A stretch of 64,000 nt of DNA from positions 6,438,501 through 6,502,500 of the forward strand of contig JAYKKI010000095.1 in assembly GCA_039881145.1 (NCBI GenBank), written 5' to 3'. This document shows positions 52,226 through 63,149 of this stretch, in pieces (position 1 is the stretch's first letter; every line of letters starts with the position of its first letter). The notes beneath the pieces are model-generated. The model was not told where the DNA came from. It was given only the letters and a program-made list of their open reading frames with translations, and ran no database searches. The translations under genes and the position numbers were made by a program. Source of the stretch: Druceiella hillmani. Its lineage: Eukaryota > Arthropoda > Insecta > Lepidoptera > Hepialidae.

Positions 52226-52274
<49 letters not shown>
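52218..52274. repeat. (TA)n microsatellite
   Basis: Directly continues the 48-bp minisatellite, whose unit holds tatatata. Confidence 0.95.
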
Positions 52275-52275
<1 letters not shown>

Positions 52276-53014
52276 ACAAATGTCACATGTCTTGACTTAA
52301 ATTATTTTAATTAAATAAAAACTGTTAGGATAACTCCGAAATCCAAATCAAAACGGAGACGAACGGAATTTAATTTTATTTTTACAGCACAAATTATAAA
52401 AACAATTTTCAAACCAACACGGGACTGGTAAAAGTAATTTAAAAAGAAAAACGATATTGCTCTTAAACCGTTATTGTCAGGACTAGAATCGAGATCAAAT
52501 AAATTAATGAAGGCTAGATAAGTGATTATAAAGACCAATTGATTACAAGCTTTTGAGACCGTATTTTTTTAATGAAAAAAAACCATTATCCACATTTCAA
52601 AGAGCATTTTTGATAAAATAACTTAAAATGAAACCGCTTCCGTAACACAGTTTTTTTTAAAAAGGACGATTGTAGTAACCAAAACATCTTCTTTATAGGT
52701 TCATTATCTGAAAAGTTAAAAAAAATATTTTAAATAGAAATAGGACATAAATAATTATAGTAATTAATTTTGTAAATTTTTATTGTTGTAGTGTGTAAAA
52801 ATCGTATGTTAAAAAGTATATAGTTATAAACCCCTTATATTTACCATCTTTGAATCAATAATTTGTTAAATAAAATAAGGAATAGACATACAGTTTTAAT
52901 CTCAATTTAATTAAATATAATCTTTATACTTCTGTACTTTTTTCTTATGTTTACAAGTAGACTCCTGGACTCAACTTTGGACGGACAAAAAAAAACATAT
53001 CTTTATTTTGTTTT

Positions 53015-53180
53015 ATTCGTTTTGAGGATTCCATACCCCAAAGAGAAAAAAAATTTAGAACCCTTATAAAATAATGTATGTCTGTCTGTGACAGCCTTTT
53101 ATAACGTAGCCATTAAAGCGTATTAATCCCCATATATGTCATAATTGCTAACACTTGAAAATGTATATAAATTTTAGACT
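53015..53180. repeat. Lepidopteran dispersed repeat fragment
   Basis: gaggattccataccccaaag, aacccttataaaataatg, tgtctgtctgtgacagcc: same class as 10.75 and 55.5 kb. Confidence 0.5.
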
Positions 53181-53469
53181 AAGCAAATGAAGCAAACGAA
53201 TTTATTGCTATTATATATAATATTATATATTTACCATTTGAATCGTCTAGTGATATCACGTTAAGAAGTCTGAACGCCTCAATGCTGATGTTATTTTGAA
53301 GTCTGTTTTGGAGAAAGCTAGTCAAACTCAGCAAAAATGTCGCTAATCATTTCAGTCTCAATGTTACGGTTTAGGTCACTGTTACGAATGTACTAAGATG
53401 CATTCACAATACACTTTGTTCTGGAAACAAACGTACAGTTTTCCGGTTGCATAAGTAAAAACGTCATCA

Positions 53470-53518
53470 CATTAACTTTTTACCGAAGTAGTCGTTCTAC
53501 TTCGGTAGAAAGTTAATG
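53470..53518. repeat. 22-bp-stem hairpin
   Basis: CATTAACTTTTTACCGAAGTAG, loop TCGTT, and the complement with one G-U position. Short for an insect pre-miRNA, but nearly perfect. Confidence 0.8.
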
Positions 53519-55257
53519 TTTTTTCTATATGTGCTTGATATCTGTTCTTAGTTGGAATATCCTCTTTGTTCTGACCTTTCTGTATATTTTACGTTGTAGA
53601 AACAGTGCATCCTTCATACAATATATGTACCTACATATATTGTTTCTTACATTCACGCTTATATTTATGGACGAATTTTTGTCGGATCATTGGCATTAAA
53701 CAAACTTATGATTCGATAATGATTCAATAATGCTTCGATTTATATTTTGGATTGATTTTGCAAAATAAACATAATACCTACATTACAAGTACTATATTAT
53801 AAGAGACAGGATACTTCTAAATAAAGTTACACAGACTACGCAAAAAGTGTGTCGTATGTATACATGATTCTGCGTACCAAATTACGTAGAGGATTTTAAG
53901 GAACTATATGAATAGTCTCAACCATTTCTGAAAAATTCACTATCAAATTAGCGTTGTCGTCAAAAAACCATTATATTTTTACAGAAACACGCTCCAAACC
54001 TTAGATTAAAACAAAAAGAGAAGATACAGTATGCTCTAACGGTACGCGTTCCGCGTAAACCAGGTCCAATGAAATGGTTGTGTTTCGTTCAATTCGGTTA
54101 TACGTAGACCATCGTTTCGCATAGATGTGGGGTTCTTGATATTAAAATCGTCAATATTTTCAGTCAAATCGACCCAAAAATTACTTCTAGTGTTTTTTTC
54201 TAGTGTTGTTTAACCATTCATAAAACAAAAACAAGACACATAGAGTTACTTTCATTCTTTTTAATTACATAAAATGTTAAGTTTAAAAAAAAATATTTTC
54301 TTCTATTACCGTCATGTTTGAATGACAGCAGTATGACCGGTATGAATGATAGAAATGATTCTGGACAGTTTCAACATATCAGTGATGTAGGGATTGTATT
54401 ACCTATCGGTGACAGTGTCGGATTGGTGATATCTATCAATATCAAAATAAATGAGAATTACGGACTAATTAATAAACTAACAACTTTTTCAATGGTGCGA
54501 CAGTTTGTAAACAATTTCTTTTAATTTTGGAATGATTTTCCAATCAATTTCTTTTTTCCATATCCAAATACTTGTATATCACTTGTTTCAAACAGCAAAA
54601 TCTATTTTTAATTACTTAGAAGCGGTTTTAAAACATTTTTCCTGAGTATCGTTAATTACCAAGCCATGTTTATAACACGACATACTTACAAACTGCGTCT
54701 TATCGTATTACGTAGCTCCAACAATCGCTAAATCCACACAAGTTTTTGCTGTACACACATATTTGCACTCGATATTTGTTACTAATGGATATAATGTTGG
54801 CATGCCGGTTTGGCTATAGTTACGAGGAATGTAAAACAGGTTAGCACTGCTATTAGGTAAAAACTATCTCTTGTTTCATTTTAACAATTTCACGCAAGGT
54901 TATCTGCTAGGCACTTATAAATTTAAATGCTGATATGTTTAAATACAATGCAGAAAGTATGAAAATAAACTTAGTATAACAAGAAAATGGCATAGTCTGT
55001 TATTGAAACTGAGTGTTAAGGCTATTTGAAGACGTCCGAGAAAAACCATTTTTTTTGTACAAGCCGATGAAAACTTATGATTAAAATGATGAGGAAAACT
55101 TATGAGATTTTTATGGCCGAATTTTTGTCGGACAGCAAAATGAACCGCAACTTTCATTGTCAAAAAAAATTACATTTTTGACAGAAATGTGCTTCAAATA
55201 TACTCACTTTGATGCATAGAATAGTAGATATGTTTTTTATAAGTTTGCCTAATAATA

Positions 55258-55372
<115 letters not shown>

Positions 55373-55514
55373 GAACGAGTTTTCCGAATTACGTTGATAT
55401 TGCATTCCTTTTCATTATTTTATTTCCCAAATTAATTAATTACAAATTCAATAAATTAGGAAATTCATTAAATCTTGAATACATGGCGTAATTTCCTCAA
55501 TCAATATTTTCTAT

Positions 55515-55650
55515 GTTTTTGGTTTCCGTACTTCAAAAGGGAAAAAGAACGGAAACCTCTTTAGACCACCCGCCTGTTAATCCGCCTATCAGTATAACAA
55601 AGTGATTTTCAGAAAAAGTTCGAAAAAATTCAGAAATATAAAAAGCTTAA
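55515..55650. repeat. Lepidopteran dispersed repeat fragment
   Basis: ggtttccgtacttcaaaagg, gaacggaaacctctttagac, then ccgcctatcagtataacaaa, matching the head of the copy at 10.75 kb. Confidence 0.6.
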
Positions 55651-55784
55651 AACTATTGAACCTATAATTACGGAAATAACGAATTGTCAAAGTTTACAGG
55701 AAAACTATAGCGATGTTTTAATCTCATAATTTTTGGAGAAATTTTCTATTATTTATTCTTTTGAGAGATATACTAGGCAATATA

Positions 55785-55860
55785 CTCGTAAGGGTCGGTA
55801 CCTAAGGGTCGGTAGGGTACCTAAGGGTCGGTACCTAAAGGTCGGTAGGCCGGACCTAAA
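55785..55860. repeat. Short 'aagggtcggtacct' tandem repeat
   Basis: Four to five copies of gggtcggtacctaa variants. Confidence 0.8.
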
Positions 55861-56109
55861 TCACATAAGTCAAAAAATGCAAGAAGATCCGCACAAAACG
55901 GAGGGGAGGAAAAAAGGGAATTTTGGCGGAAAATTATTTATTATTTAAGTAACGAAAATAGGAAAATCTAATCTTATATTCTTATAGAAGTTCCTTGTAG
56001 CATGTCTTCATACCTACATATACGTACATACAGCAATGGCATATTTCTATAAAATTATTATTACTAGCTTTGAAAGTACAAGTGAAGGTACTCAAAGGTT
56101 CGAAGGTAC

Positions 56110-56520
56110 TCAAAATGGAACATATTTTGTTCCAGCGTACTCTCGAATACGTTGGAACAAAGTATGTCCCACAAACATTGAAGAACCAAAATGTTTTCAG
56201 TGATTTTCGTCGCTTAATATTTTTTAATCACACTTTTCTTTAATTCCAATAACCAGATGGTTTCTTTTAGATTATGTAGACGTTGATTCAATTTGATAAC
56301 GGTAAACTTAAATATAATTGAAATGGGACATATTTTGTTCCAGCGTGGTCTCGACGACGTTGGAACAAAGTATGTCCCACAAACATTGAAGAATCAAAAT
56401 GTTTTAAGTGATTTTCGTAGCTTAATATTTTTTTAATCACACTTTTATTTCATTCCAATAACCAGATGGTTTCTTTTAGACTACGCTGATTCAATTTGAT
56501 AACGGCAAACTTAAATGTAT
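56110..56520. repeat. 208-bp tandem duplication, each unit headed by a hairpin
   Basis: Hairpins 56117-56170 and 56325-56378 pair gggacatattttgttccagc (first copy starts ggaacat) with gttggaacaaagtatgtccc. The rest of the unit (acaaacattgaagaa... gataacgg(t/c)aaactt) follows in both. Confidence 0.9.
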
Positions 56521-56749
56521 TCCTACTCCTTGGCACTTGAGATTCTTAATATAACAAGCCTTTCAATTTGGAGCTATTCACCCACTCGCATGTGGATGTT
56601 ATTATTAATCTGAACATACGAAATGTAAGCAGGCGAGCACTCCGCAGAAGACGCTCGGATAATATTAACGGCAAACGTATGACAGCACTTATTTGAATTG
56701 AATATATGGTTAATGATGTTTGTTTTGCTCTCGCGTTTCTGTTGTCTCG

Positions 56750-57019
56750 CAGCAAGACAAATATTTGCCTGGCAAACACAGAGCGGTGGGCTCGGGAAGG
56801 AAGCTCCCCTCTAAACATTCGCGTGGACGTCGCTTGTGGAATACGACCGAGACGTCCGACTTGTGGAATATTAATATAATATTCGAGATGATCGGCTTCG
56901 GGACGACCGATTTGTGGAATATTAATATAATACTACGAAATGACCGGCTTCGGACGACCGATTTGTGGAATATTAATGTAATATTTTGCCTTTACCGGCC
57001 ATCCCTAATACGAACAAGG
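56750..57019 (+). other. Candidate upstream (5' untranslated) exon of the MADF-BESS gene
   Basis: A GC-richer block ends at a strong donor (acgaacaagg|gtaagt, GT at 57020) on the same strand and 1.3 kb before the acceptor at 58307. Its frame from about 56720 is open for 113 codons, but the predicted peptide matches nothing I recognise and contains a 51-bp tandem repeat. I therefore favour an untranslated or promoter-proximal exon. A possible internal acceptor, gtctcgcag, ends at 56752. Linkage to the gene is inference from strand, distance and splice signals only. Confidence 0.3.
56830..56995 (+). repeat. 51-bp tandem repeat inside the candidate upstream exon
   Basis: The core ttgtggaatattaat starts at 56861, 56912 and 56963 (spacing exactly 51 bp), with a degenerate fourth unit near 56833. 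Each is preceded by a cgaccga or cgtccga box and followed by an ATCGGCTTCGG-like box. Because 51 is a multiple of three the frame is not broken. Confidence 0.75.
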
Positions 57020-57649
57020 GTAAGTGGATGTTCATCTAACGTCATTATTAGACGTGACTAAATAACGGAAGTGATATCATAAGCTCATGATAATAGTGCA
57101 TAGAAAAGAACTTGATACGTTTTATTCCATATCGACCACTTTTACACAATTTTGTTAAGATGAATGACATTACTGCCTTCCTGAAATCTTAATAATCCAA
57201 TCGTTAATAGGAATAGTAACCTTTTGATCATTTTATAAATACGAATTTATATTACATACACAAATTACTGAACAACGACAGTAGATGTTATTTTTTGCCA
57301 TAAATTAAATTAAATGCCTAAAATGATAAAAAAACGATAATTCGGGAACAAGTCTGGTTCAGCGTTAATGCTAATTTCCCTATTTTTTTCGTTTAAATGA
57401 AGGAATATAGTTAAAAAATAAAGTACCTGCAAATTTTAGGGACGCGATTATTTTATTAAGAAAAGTGATTTGAAAAAAGTTCGCATACAAATGTGCGGTA
57501 TTCCAAGGAAGTGTAAGTATAAGTTTCCCACTTAATTTCCATTCTTAGTAACACTGAGCACTGAATTTTCACATACAAAGAAGAATTAATATAAAAAACA
57601 AACTCAAAAAATAAAAATATGAACCCCCACCCACACTTCATATGGTATT

Positions 57650-58040
57650 TAATTTTTATTTTTTCAAATACTTAATTTACCCCTTCGACTCCAAAATGTT
57701 TCTATAAATATTTTTGAGTGTTAACTATCGGGTTACACACCGGTTAATATCCTTTATATATAAACGCATATCTTCGTTTCTATGTAAAGGTATTAATTTT
57801 TATTTTGGTATTTAATTTTTATTTTTTCATATACTTAATTTACCCCTTCACCTCCAAAATGTTTCTGTAAATATTTTTGAGTGTTAACTATCGGGTTACA
57901 CACCGGTTAATATCCTTTATATATAAACGCATATCTTCGTTTCTATAAATATTTTTGAGTGTTAACTATCGGGTTACACACCGGTTAACTATCGGGTTAC
58001 ACACCGGTTAATATTCTTTATATATAAACGCATATCTTCG
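57650..58040. repeat. 162-bp tandem repeat, about 2.5 copies
   Basis: taccccttc(g/a)(a/c)ctccaaaatg at 57679 and 57841. The gttaactatcgggttacac and cctttatatataaacgcat blocks recur, with a partial third unit. It lies between the candidate upstream exon and exon 1 of the MADF gene. Confidence 0.9.
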
Positions 58041-58300
58041 GCACTCAAAGTATTAATTTAAAAAAAAAATCACGACAATAAGGATATAATTAAAAATAAC
58101 CGTGCGAACATTTTACTTTGAACAAAAAATTACTATACAAACAGCGACCAAACAATACATCGTTGAATACATTTTATTGTTACCGTATAATAATGCAGAC
58201 GTAATAGACTACAAAACACAAATACTCAAAATAGATTGACATGAATGATTGGCCATTGTAACTACGCGCTCGACTGACGACCTTGAATAAACGTTTATTA

Positions 58301-58307
58301 ATTTCAG
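58301..58307 (+). other. Splice acceptor before the start exon of the MADF-BESS gene
   Basis: The sequence ttattaatttcag precedes the open frame that carries the MADF domain, and the frame has no stop between it and the ATG at 58350. This implies at least one more exon upstream, probably untranslated. Confidence 0.5.
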
Positions 58308-58349
58308 ACCGGTTTGACGTACTGCGCCCACTCGCGGCGATTGACAATC

Positions 58350-58772
58350 ATGATTGCCGCTCAGTCTCCCCGCGACCGCCGCGCCGTCAACATGGTCGAC
58401 AAAGTCACGTACCAGCAATTCTGGCGCGAGTTTATCGCCCTATACCGAGCACTACCGGCGCTGTGGAATCAAAGGAGCGAAGAGTACAGAAATAAGATGT
58501 TAAAGAGTGATAGCTACGACAAACTGACGCGAAAATTAAAGCAAATGGAGCCGAACGCGGACGTTCAAACGACAAAGAAGAAGATAAATTCATTAAGAAC
58601 AAACTATCGTAGAGAATTACGCAGGATAATGAACAGTGAAAAAAACTTAGAGGGCCACGGAACGCCGTATGTACCTACCGTGTGGTATTTTCGCGATATG
58701 GAATTCTTGAGGGATTTAGAGTTCCCTTATCCCATACCAACTGTCAAGGAAGAAACGATTCCCGAATATTAC
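58350..58772 (+). CDS. Exon 1 of MADF-BESS gene: MADF domain
   Basis: Encodes 141 residues from the ATG at 58350. A second in-frame ATG (Met15, just before VDKVTYQQF) is an alternative start. The MADF domain holds the helices around [36 protein letters not shown], and [20 protein letters not shown], then the [10 protein letters not shown] end motif typical of the fold. The frame stays open upstream to a splice acceptor (atttcag, ending 58307), so the exon begins at 58308 and its first 42 nt could be 5' UTR or coding. The donor is TAC|gtaagt at 58773. Read-through would add only VSKYS and a stop, so the exon cannot stand alone as a full family member lacking BESS. Confidence 0.85.
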
Positions 58773-61473
58773 GTAAGTAAATATTCATAGAATACGTTTA
58801 TTTTTGTATTTTTGTATGTTTTATTACCATTAATCTGTACGTACGAGTAATAATTAAAATGTTATCAAAATTTACAAAATTATTTACTTCAATATTAATA
58901 CTTCATTACTTTTGTGAATATTGAAATAACCATTACAAGAGCTATTTAATATAGTTATATTTCAACAACTTAAATGTATGTATTACAGTCTTTTAAGCCG
59001 GTAAGGATTTGATTCACATAGGTACAAATGATAAGTACGGTCAATACTATCAACGATATACTTATCAAATTTTAAACATTTGACAATCTATCAATGTTAC
59101 GACAACGATGGATTGACAAATTACAGTCGTCGCATAAAAAAAATTGTAAAAAGTTTATCGATGGTATAATAAATCTAAATGACAAAAATACGAGCTCAAG
59201 TAAGATAAGACGTGCTGGTTTATTGCAAAAGTGTACTATACTGACTCGAATTAATAAAAATATACATATGTTTTCTTCATACAGCAAGCGAGCAAAATGG
59301 AATCCACCGCCTTTAATCATCAAGTGAGTTGGGATGTGCTACGTCGATACGAAATATCGATATTACTGATTCAAATGCAATTTCGATCATTTAAAATTGA
59401 ATAAATATTATAACGCTTAGTTTTTGGAATAATCAAAATTTAACAGCAAACTCATATTACATGTAGGGCTGTGCCAGCGTTGTCTTTTTAAATAAATGTC
59501 GATCGGATTTAGTCGCACAGCGGCCGCTTGCGGCGAAATATTTATTTCACTGCACAAACTCTTGACGGACATCACGTTTCATCATGTCGACCTTCACTCC
59601 CTATTTTTGACTAACAGCATTTTCGAATTTCATCTCTGGGAAACCTGTTTAAAATTAATAAAAACGTATATTAAAAAATGTTTTATGATTACCCCTAATA
59701 CAGAGCGGTGACTTTAAATATTTTAATATATTTTTAAAATAATATCCTTAATATTATAGCGATACCAATTATATATACCAATTATAGCGTATTTTAAATG
59801 GTGGTAGACCTTCACAATTGTTCTTCTAGAGGATTAAAACAAAGGAGCAAAAGTAATGCTCATTAAATTGAGTAACATTAAATACATATGTCGATATCGA
59901 CAATATGCAGAAATATACGCAGCCTTAAAATTATAAACAAAAGAACCGACCAGACTTATGGTCAAATTACGTTTTTCTGTCATTTTTATTAGCGAAAAAC
60001 GAAACAGATCACTAGAGTCCTCGGTAAAGTAGAGAGAAATCACTAGAGTCTTTATCAACAACAACTATAGGAATTAATTATTTTTAATTCAAATAAAAAT
60101 AAATATGACTAAAATAAAATATTACTGAATATATATAAAAAATATAGTAATAAAAATAGTGCACTTATAAACTAAGTATATAAGCTATAGTTTTTACAGT
60201 TTTGCATTACACACGACGACATATTATATGTCGACATCTACTCGCTTGAGTGGGCGACGAAGGACTAATTGAATAGACCACTGACCTTTGAATTATAGAT
60301 TTTCTTTTGATCGTTCACTTTTAGGACTGAAGAGGCATTTTTATATGTTATAATGTCATTACGGAATGTAACACAGATGATTGTGTAAATAATAGAAACA
60401 TTCTTTGTTGATAATAGAAACATTCTGTGTATCAAACTGATAATATTTAAAGAGGGTTTCTGTGAAATAAATAAATTTCTTTTCCGTTAGAATCGCAACT
60501 TTTATATAGTTTTTCTTAGAAACGGCTGAGAATTTTCACACATTTTGATACATAAATACCCACACTAAGTATAAATATAGACACAGTCTTTGTGACTTGC
60601 TATGTAAAAACGGATCTAACTGAAAGATTAAAATATTACATATTGTGTTAGTTACTAGTTACAATTAAATGAAACTACGTGATGTAGTATTATTTCTACA
60701 TTCTTTAAGTTCTGTACCACGACATAGGTTTCATTGTATTACAACCAGCAAAGAATAGCTCTTTTCTAATACCTGATGATGGATTATTAGAAAAGAGCTA
60801 TTCTAGGTCGTGGTAAAGAACTTAAAGAAAGTAGAAATAATACTACATCACGTAGTTTCATTTAATTGTGAATAATGAATTTCTAAAAAATGAACGCCAA
60901 ATATATTCAATACTTTTTTTTATTTTAGGTTATTTTTTTATGTCCAAATAATTAATAACTGCTTTCCCAAATTCTATTGTAAGTCATAACTGGTTGCAGA
61001 AATTCATGAGTGTTGATTTAAATAAAAAAAAAATTACTGTAAACCCATTATGCAAGAAAACGTAATCTATGTGATTTGATAATTAATAGGACCTCATTTC
61101 CTATTTGTTTAATTTCGAAGTTCATTTTTATTAGTCGAATGATCAAAGACGATTTAATTCATAAAATATTACAAAACACAATAAAAAATATTTACAAAAT
61201 ACAAAACACGTATTACAAAATACAAAACGCAATAAAAAATATTGATATGTAAATAATTTTATTGAGCTTTGTAAAATATGCAGTATTGAAAATAAATTAA
61301 AATGTATAGGAAAATATTTGAAACTATATTTCACCTCAAATTTCAAACCTAAATTTAATCGAATTTCTTACAATTTGATATAAACATATGATGTTTTAGT
61401 ATTTTTAAGTCATCACCTGTAGCATACGGGCAATCATTATGAAGCACAAACATTTTAGTTTCAACACGCTGTA

Positions 61474-61525
<52 letters not shown>

Positions 61526-63149
61526 AATAATATAATATAGAAAATTAAGAATCTTAATTTCAACTTAATATAGAAACGAAGAACTCGAAATCAGTCCATC
61601 CCTGTTCCTCGAAATCAGTCCTCCAAAACTGTTGCACTTTGCAGAGGATTGCCTAAAACCATATATATATAGAATGGTAAACGTCATTAAAGAAAAGCAG
61701 ATAAAGCAGTTTTAAAAAAAATCTCGTGTTATGGTACAAATAAAAGTTAATTACTACGTTAAAAACAATTACACCTACTGTTTTAAACTACAATTAGACT
61801 GAGTCATAATGTTAGTACACTATAATTATAACTACACTATGATCACATTAACCTAGCTTACGTACGTAAGAAATAATCACTTGAATACTAATTCAAAATC
61901 AAATGAACGATTTTCTTGACGTCTTGTTTTAAAAACTCGGTCAAGTGCAATACATTTATATTTATACAATTAGTGTGCTATTCCATCAGCACTCCACTTA
62001 AATATAAATAGTGAAGCACTTCGGCCATGTGCTTAAATGGCATTCATCTGCCACGCTACCTGCCACCGACCGCACCAATGCCGTATCACATAATCTATTC
62101 GCGGAGCTGAATGTGGGCATTTCGACTGAGCCAAATTAAAAAGAAATTTAACAATTAGTCACTCTAGAATATTTCAACCTTGATAATTTTCTTTTAATCT
62201 GTACCTAATTCTCAATGTTCAAATTTTTCAAACTTCTAGGAGCGATCTTTTTGGTGATAAGCCCTCCACGGACAGCAAAAAAAGCGTTTTTCCCGAAAAA
62301 TATTTACAGAAATTAGTAAAAAGACATAAAATATACTGTTGAATTAGTGCTTCAGTAAGTTTTCATTTGACACCCTAAATGATAATCTTGACAGATTCGT
62401 TTTCATTTCCTAATTTACCCCCTGAAATTGATATCTGGAATCAAAATTAAACTGTGTATAATACGTGTCTATGATTGATCCACTATACTCTATCTTTATA
62501 CTAGATTTCAAAATTGTTTGTCTTATAATTCGCGAGAACATCTATTTTGATTAACGGAAGGACAAATACCGAAGTAGATCCCTTAGCGTTCCATTTCGGC
62601 AATTTTACCATGGAATACTAAAGATTAACTTTTTTTTGCTTTGACCAATTATCCTAACAATTAGCTTAAGAATAAATGTCAAACTTCACCTACCATTTTC
62701 AAAACAATTTGTTGCAGGAGGAATATGGAGAACCAATATCGCCGACAATATACAGTCCTATCGCGGACCCGACTTCGGCTAAAAAACGCAAGACCGTCGA
62801 CGAGGACCAAGAAACGGCGATAGTGGAATGGGAAGATGACTCTCTCAAGAAACCCACCTCAATGAATGATATGTTAGCCAGAATTTGGTCATCAGAATTT
62901 GCAAAACTTGATCCAGAACAACAGCTGTTTGCACAAAAAGCCATAAACGACGTTCTCTTTGAAGGGCGTTTGAAAACTTTGCATCGTGACTCGGTCAAAA
63001 TTAATGAGACGTGTTGTCAGAAATCTGTCTTGAGCCACAGTACAAAGTCCAAAGTTAGGAAAATGTCATTTTCCAATATTCACATAACATCAATTCCACC
63101 CAGCGTAACACCTGTCCAGTCAATTTTCAAACAGGAACCAAAAGGATAA
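58350..63149 (+). CDS. MADF-BESS (Adf1-like) DNA-binding protein, three-exon gene model
   Basis: The model joins 58350-58772, 59285-59323 and 62718-63149, all in phase 0, for about 297 residues. Seen: an N-terminal MADF domain (residues about 21-120, aromatic/basic pattern starting [20 protein letters not shown]), a basic patch AKKRK near residue 175, and a BESS motif (about 215-240, core [20 protein letters not shown]). This is the standard architecture of insect Adf1/MADF-BESS proteins: MADF is a Myb-related DNA-binding fold and BESS mediates protein-protein contacts, so a nuclear transcription regulator is likely. Each junction has GT/AG signals (gtaagt, gtgagt; ttgttgcag). The exons have higher GC and fewer stops than the surrounding DNA. 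The family is large and lineage-expanded, so I assign no symbol. A spliced 5' untranslated exon probably lies upstream, since an acceptor precedes the start exon. Confidence 0.85.
59285..59323 (+). CDS. Microexon of MADF-BESS gene (13 codons)
   Basis: A 39-nt segment sits between an acceptor (cttcatacag, ending 59284) and a strong donor (gtgagt at 59324). It reads [13 protein letters not shown] in the phase fixed by exon 1 (phase 0), has no stop, and has a length divisible by three. It could be constitutive or a cassette: exons 1 and 3 also join in phase 0 without it. No known domain lies in it; it falls in the linker after the MADF domain. Confidence rests on two matching splice sites and the conserved phase. 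Confidence 0.6.
60660..60912 (+). mobile_element. Foldback element copy 3, hammerhead core lost
   Basis: The outer arms and 3' tail match the other two copies, but the centre is replaced by another palindrome (aagaatagctcttttctaat and its complement). The right arm keeps only ctaggtcgtgg from the core. No clear target-site duplication is visible. It lies in an intron of the MADF-BESS gene (between 59323 and 62718). Confidence 0.7.
61476..61520. repeat. (TA)n microsatellite
   Basis: About 20 TA units within the last intron of the MADF-BESS gene. Confidence 0.95.
62718..63149 (+). CDS. Last exon of MADF-BESS gene: basic patch and BESS motif
   Basis: The exon follows the acceptor ttgttgcag (ending 62717) and encodes 143 residues to the TAA at 63147-63149. 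It begins [10 protein letters not shown], has a proline/serine-rich stretch, a basic patch (KKRK, a possible nuclear localisation signal), an acidic run (VDEDQE, EWEDD), and a BESS motif with the family pattern F-A-x-L-x-P-E-Q-Q-x-x-x-x-K-x-x-I-x-x-V-L. The tail (about 55 residues) is serine/threonine-rich and ends IFKQEPKG; the VxSIFKQEP part resembles a SUMO consensus (F-K-Q-E). An ATG at 62676 upstream of the acceptor is intronic in this model. Possible poly(A) signals are ATTAAA at 63216 and AATAAA at 63566. Confidence 0.82.
   Translation, partial: EEYGEPISPTIYSPIADPTSAKKRKTVDEDQETAIVEWEDDSLKKPTSMNDMLARIWSSEFAKLDPEQQLFAQKAINDVLFEGRLKTLHRDSVKINETCCQKSVLSHSTKSKVRKMSFSNIHITSIPPSVTPVQSIFKQEPKG

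Larger units (their letters stand above)
52320..55200. other. Stretch without supported genes
   Basis: Besides the repeat at 53.0 kb and hairpin at 53.47 kb, two related segments (tttatggacgaatttttgtc at 53665 and tttatggccgaatttttgtc at 55110, each followed by gtcaaaaa...ttttacagaaa-type text) point to another decayed dispersed repeat. Confidence 0.45.

Noticed and set aside
59094..59327. 77-codon frame over the microexon
   Set aside because: Its frame differs from the exon phase set by splicing, and its codons show no domain.
62676..62717. ATG at 62676 as the start of an independent 157-aa gene
   Set aside because: The first 14 codons precede a good acceptor (ttgttgcag), and the downstream part joins in phase to the MADF exon.
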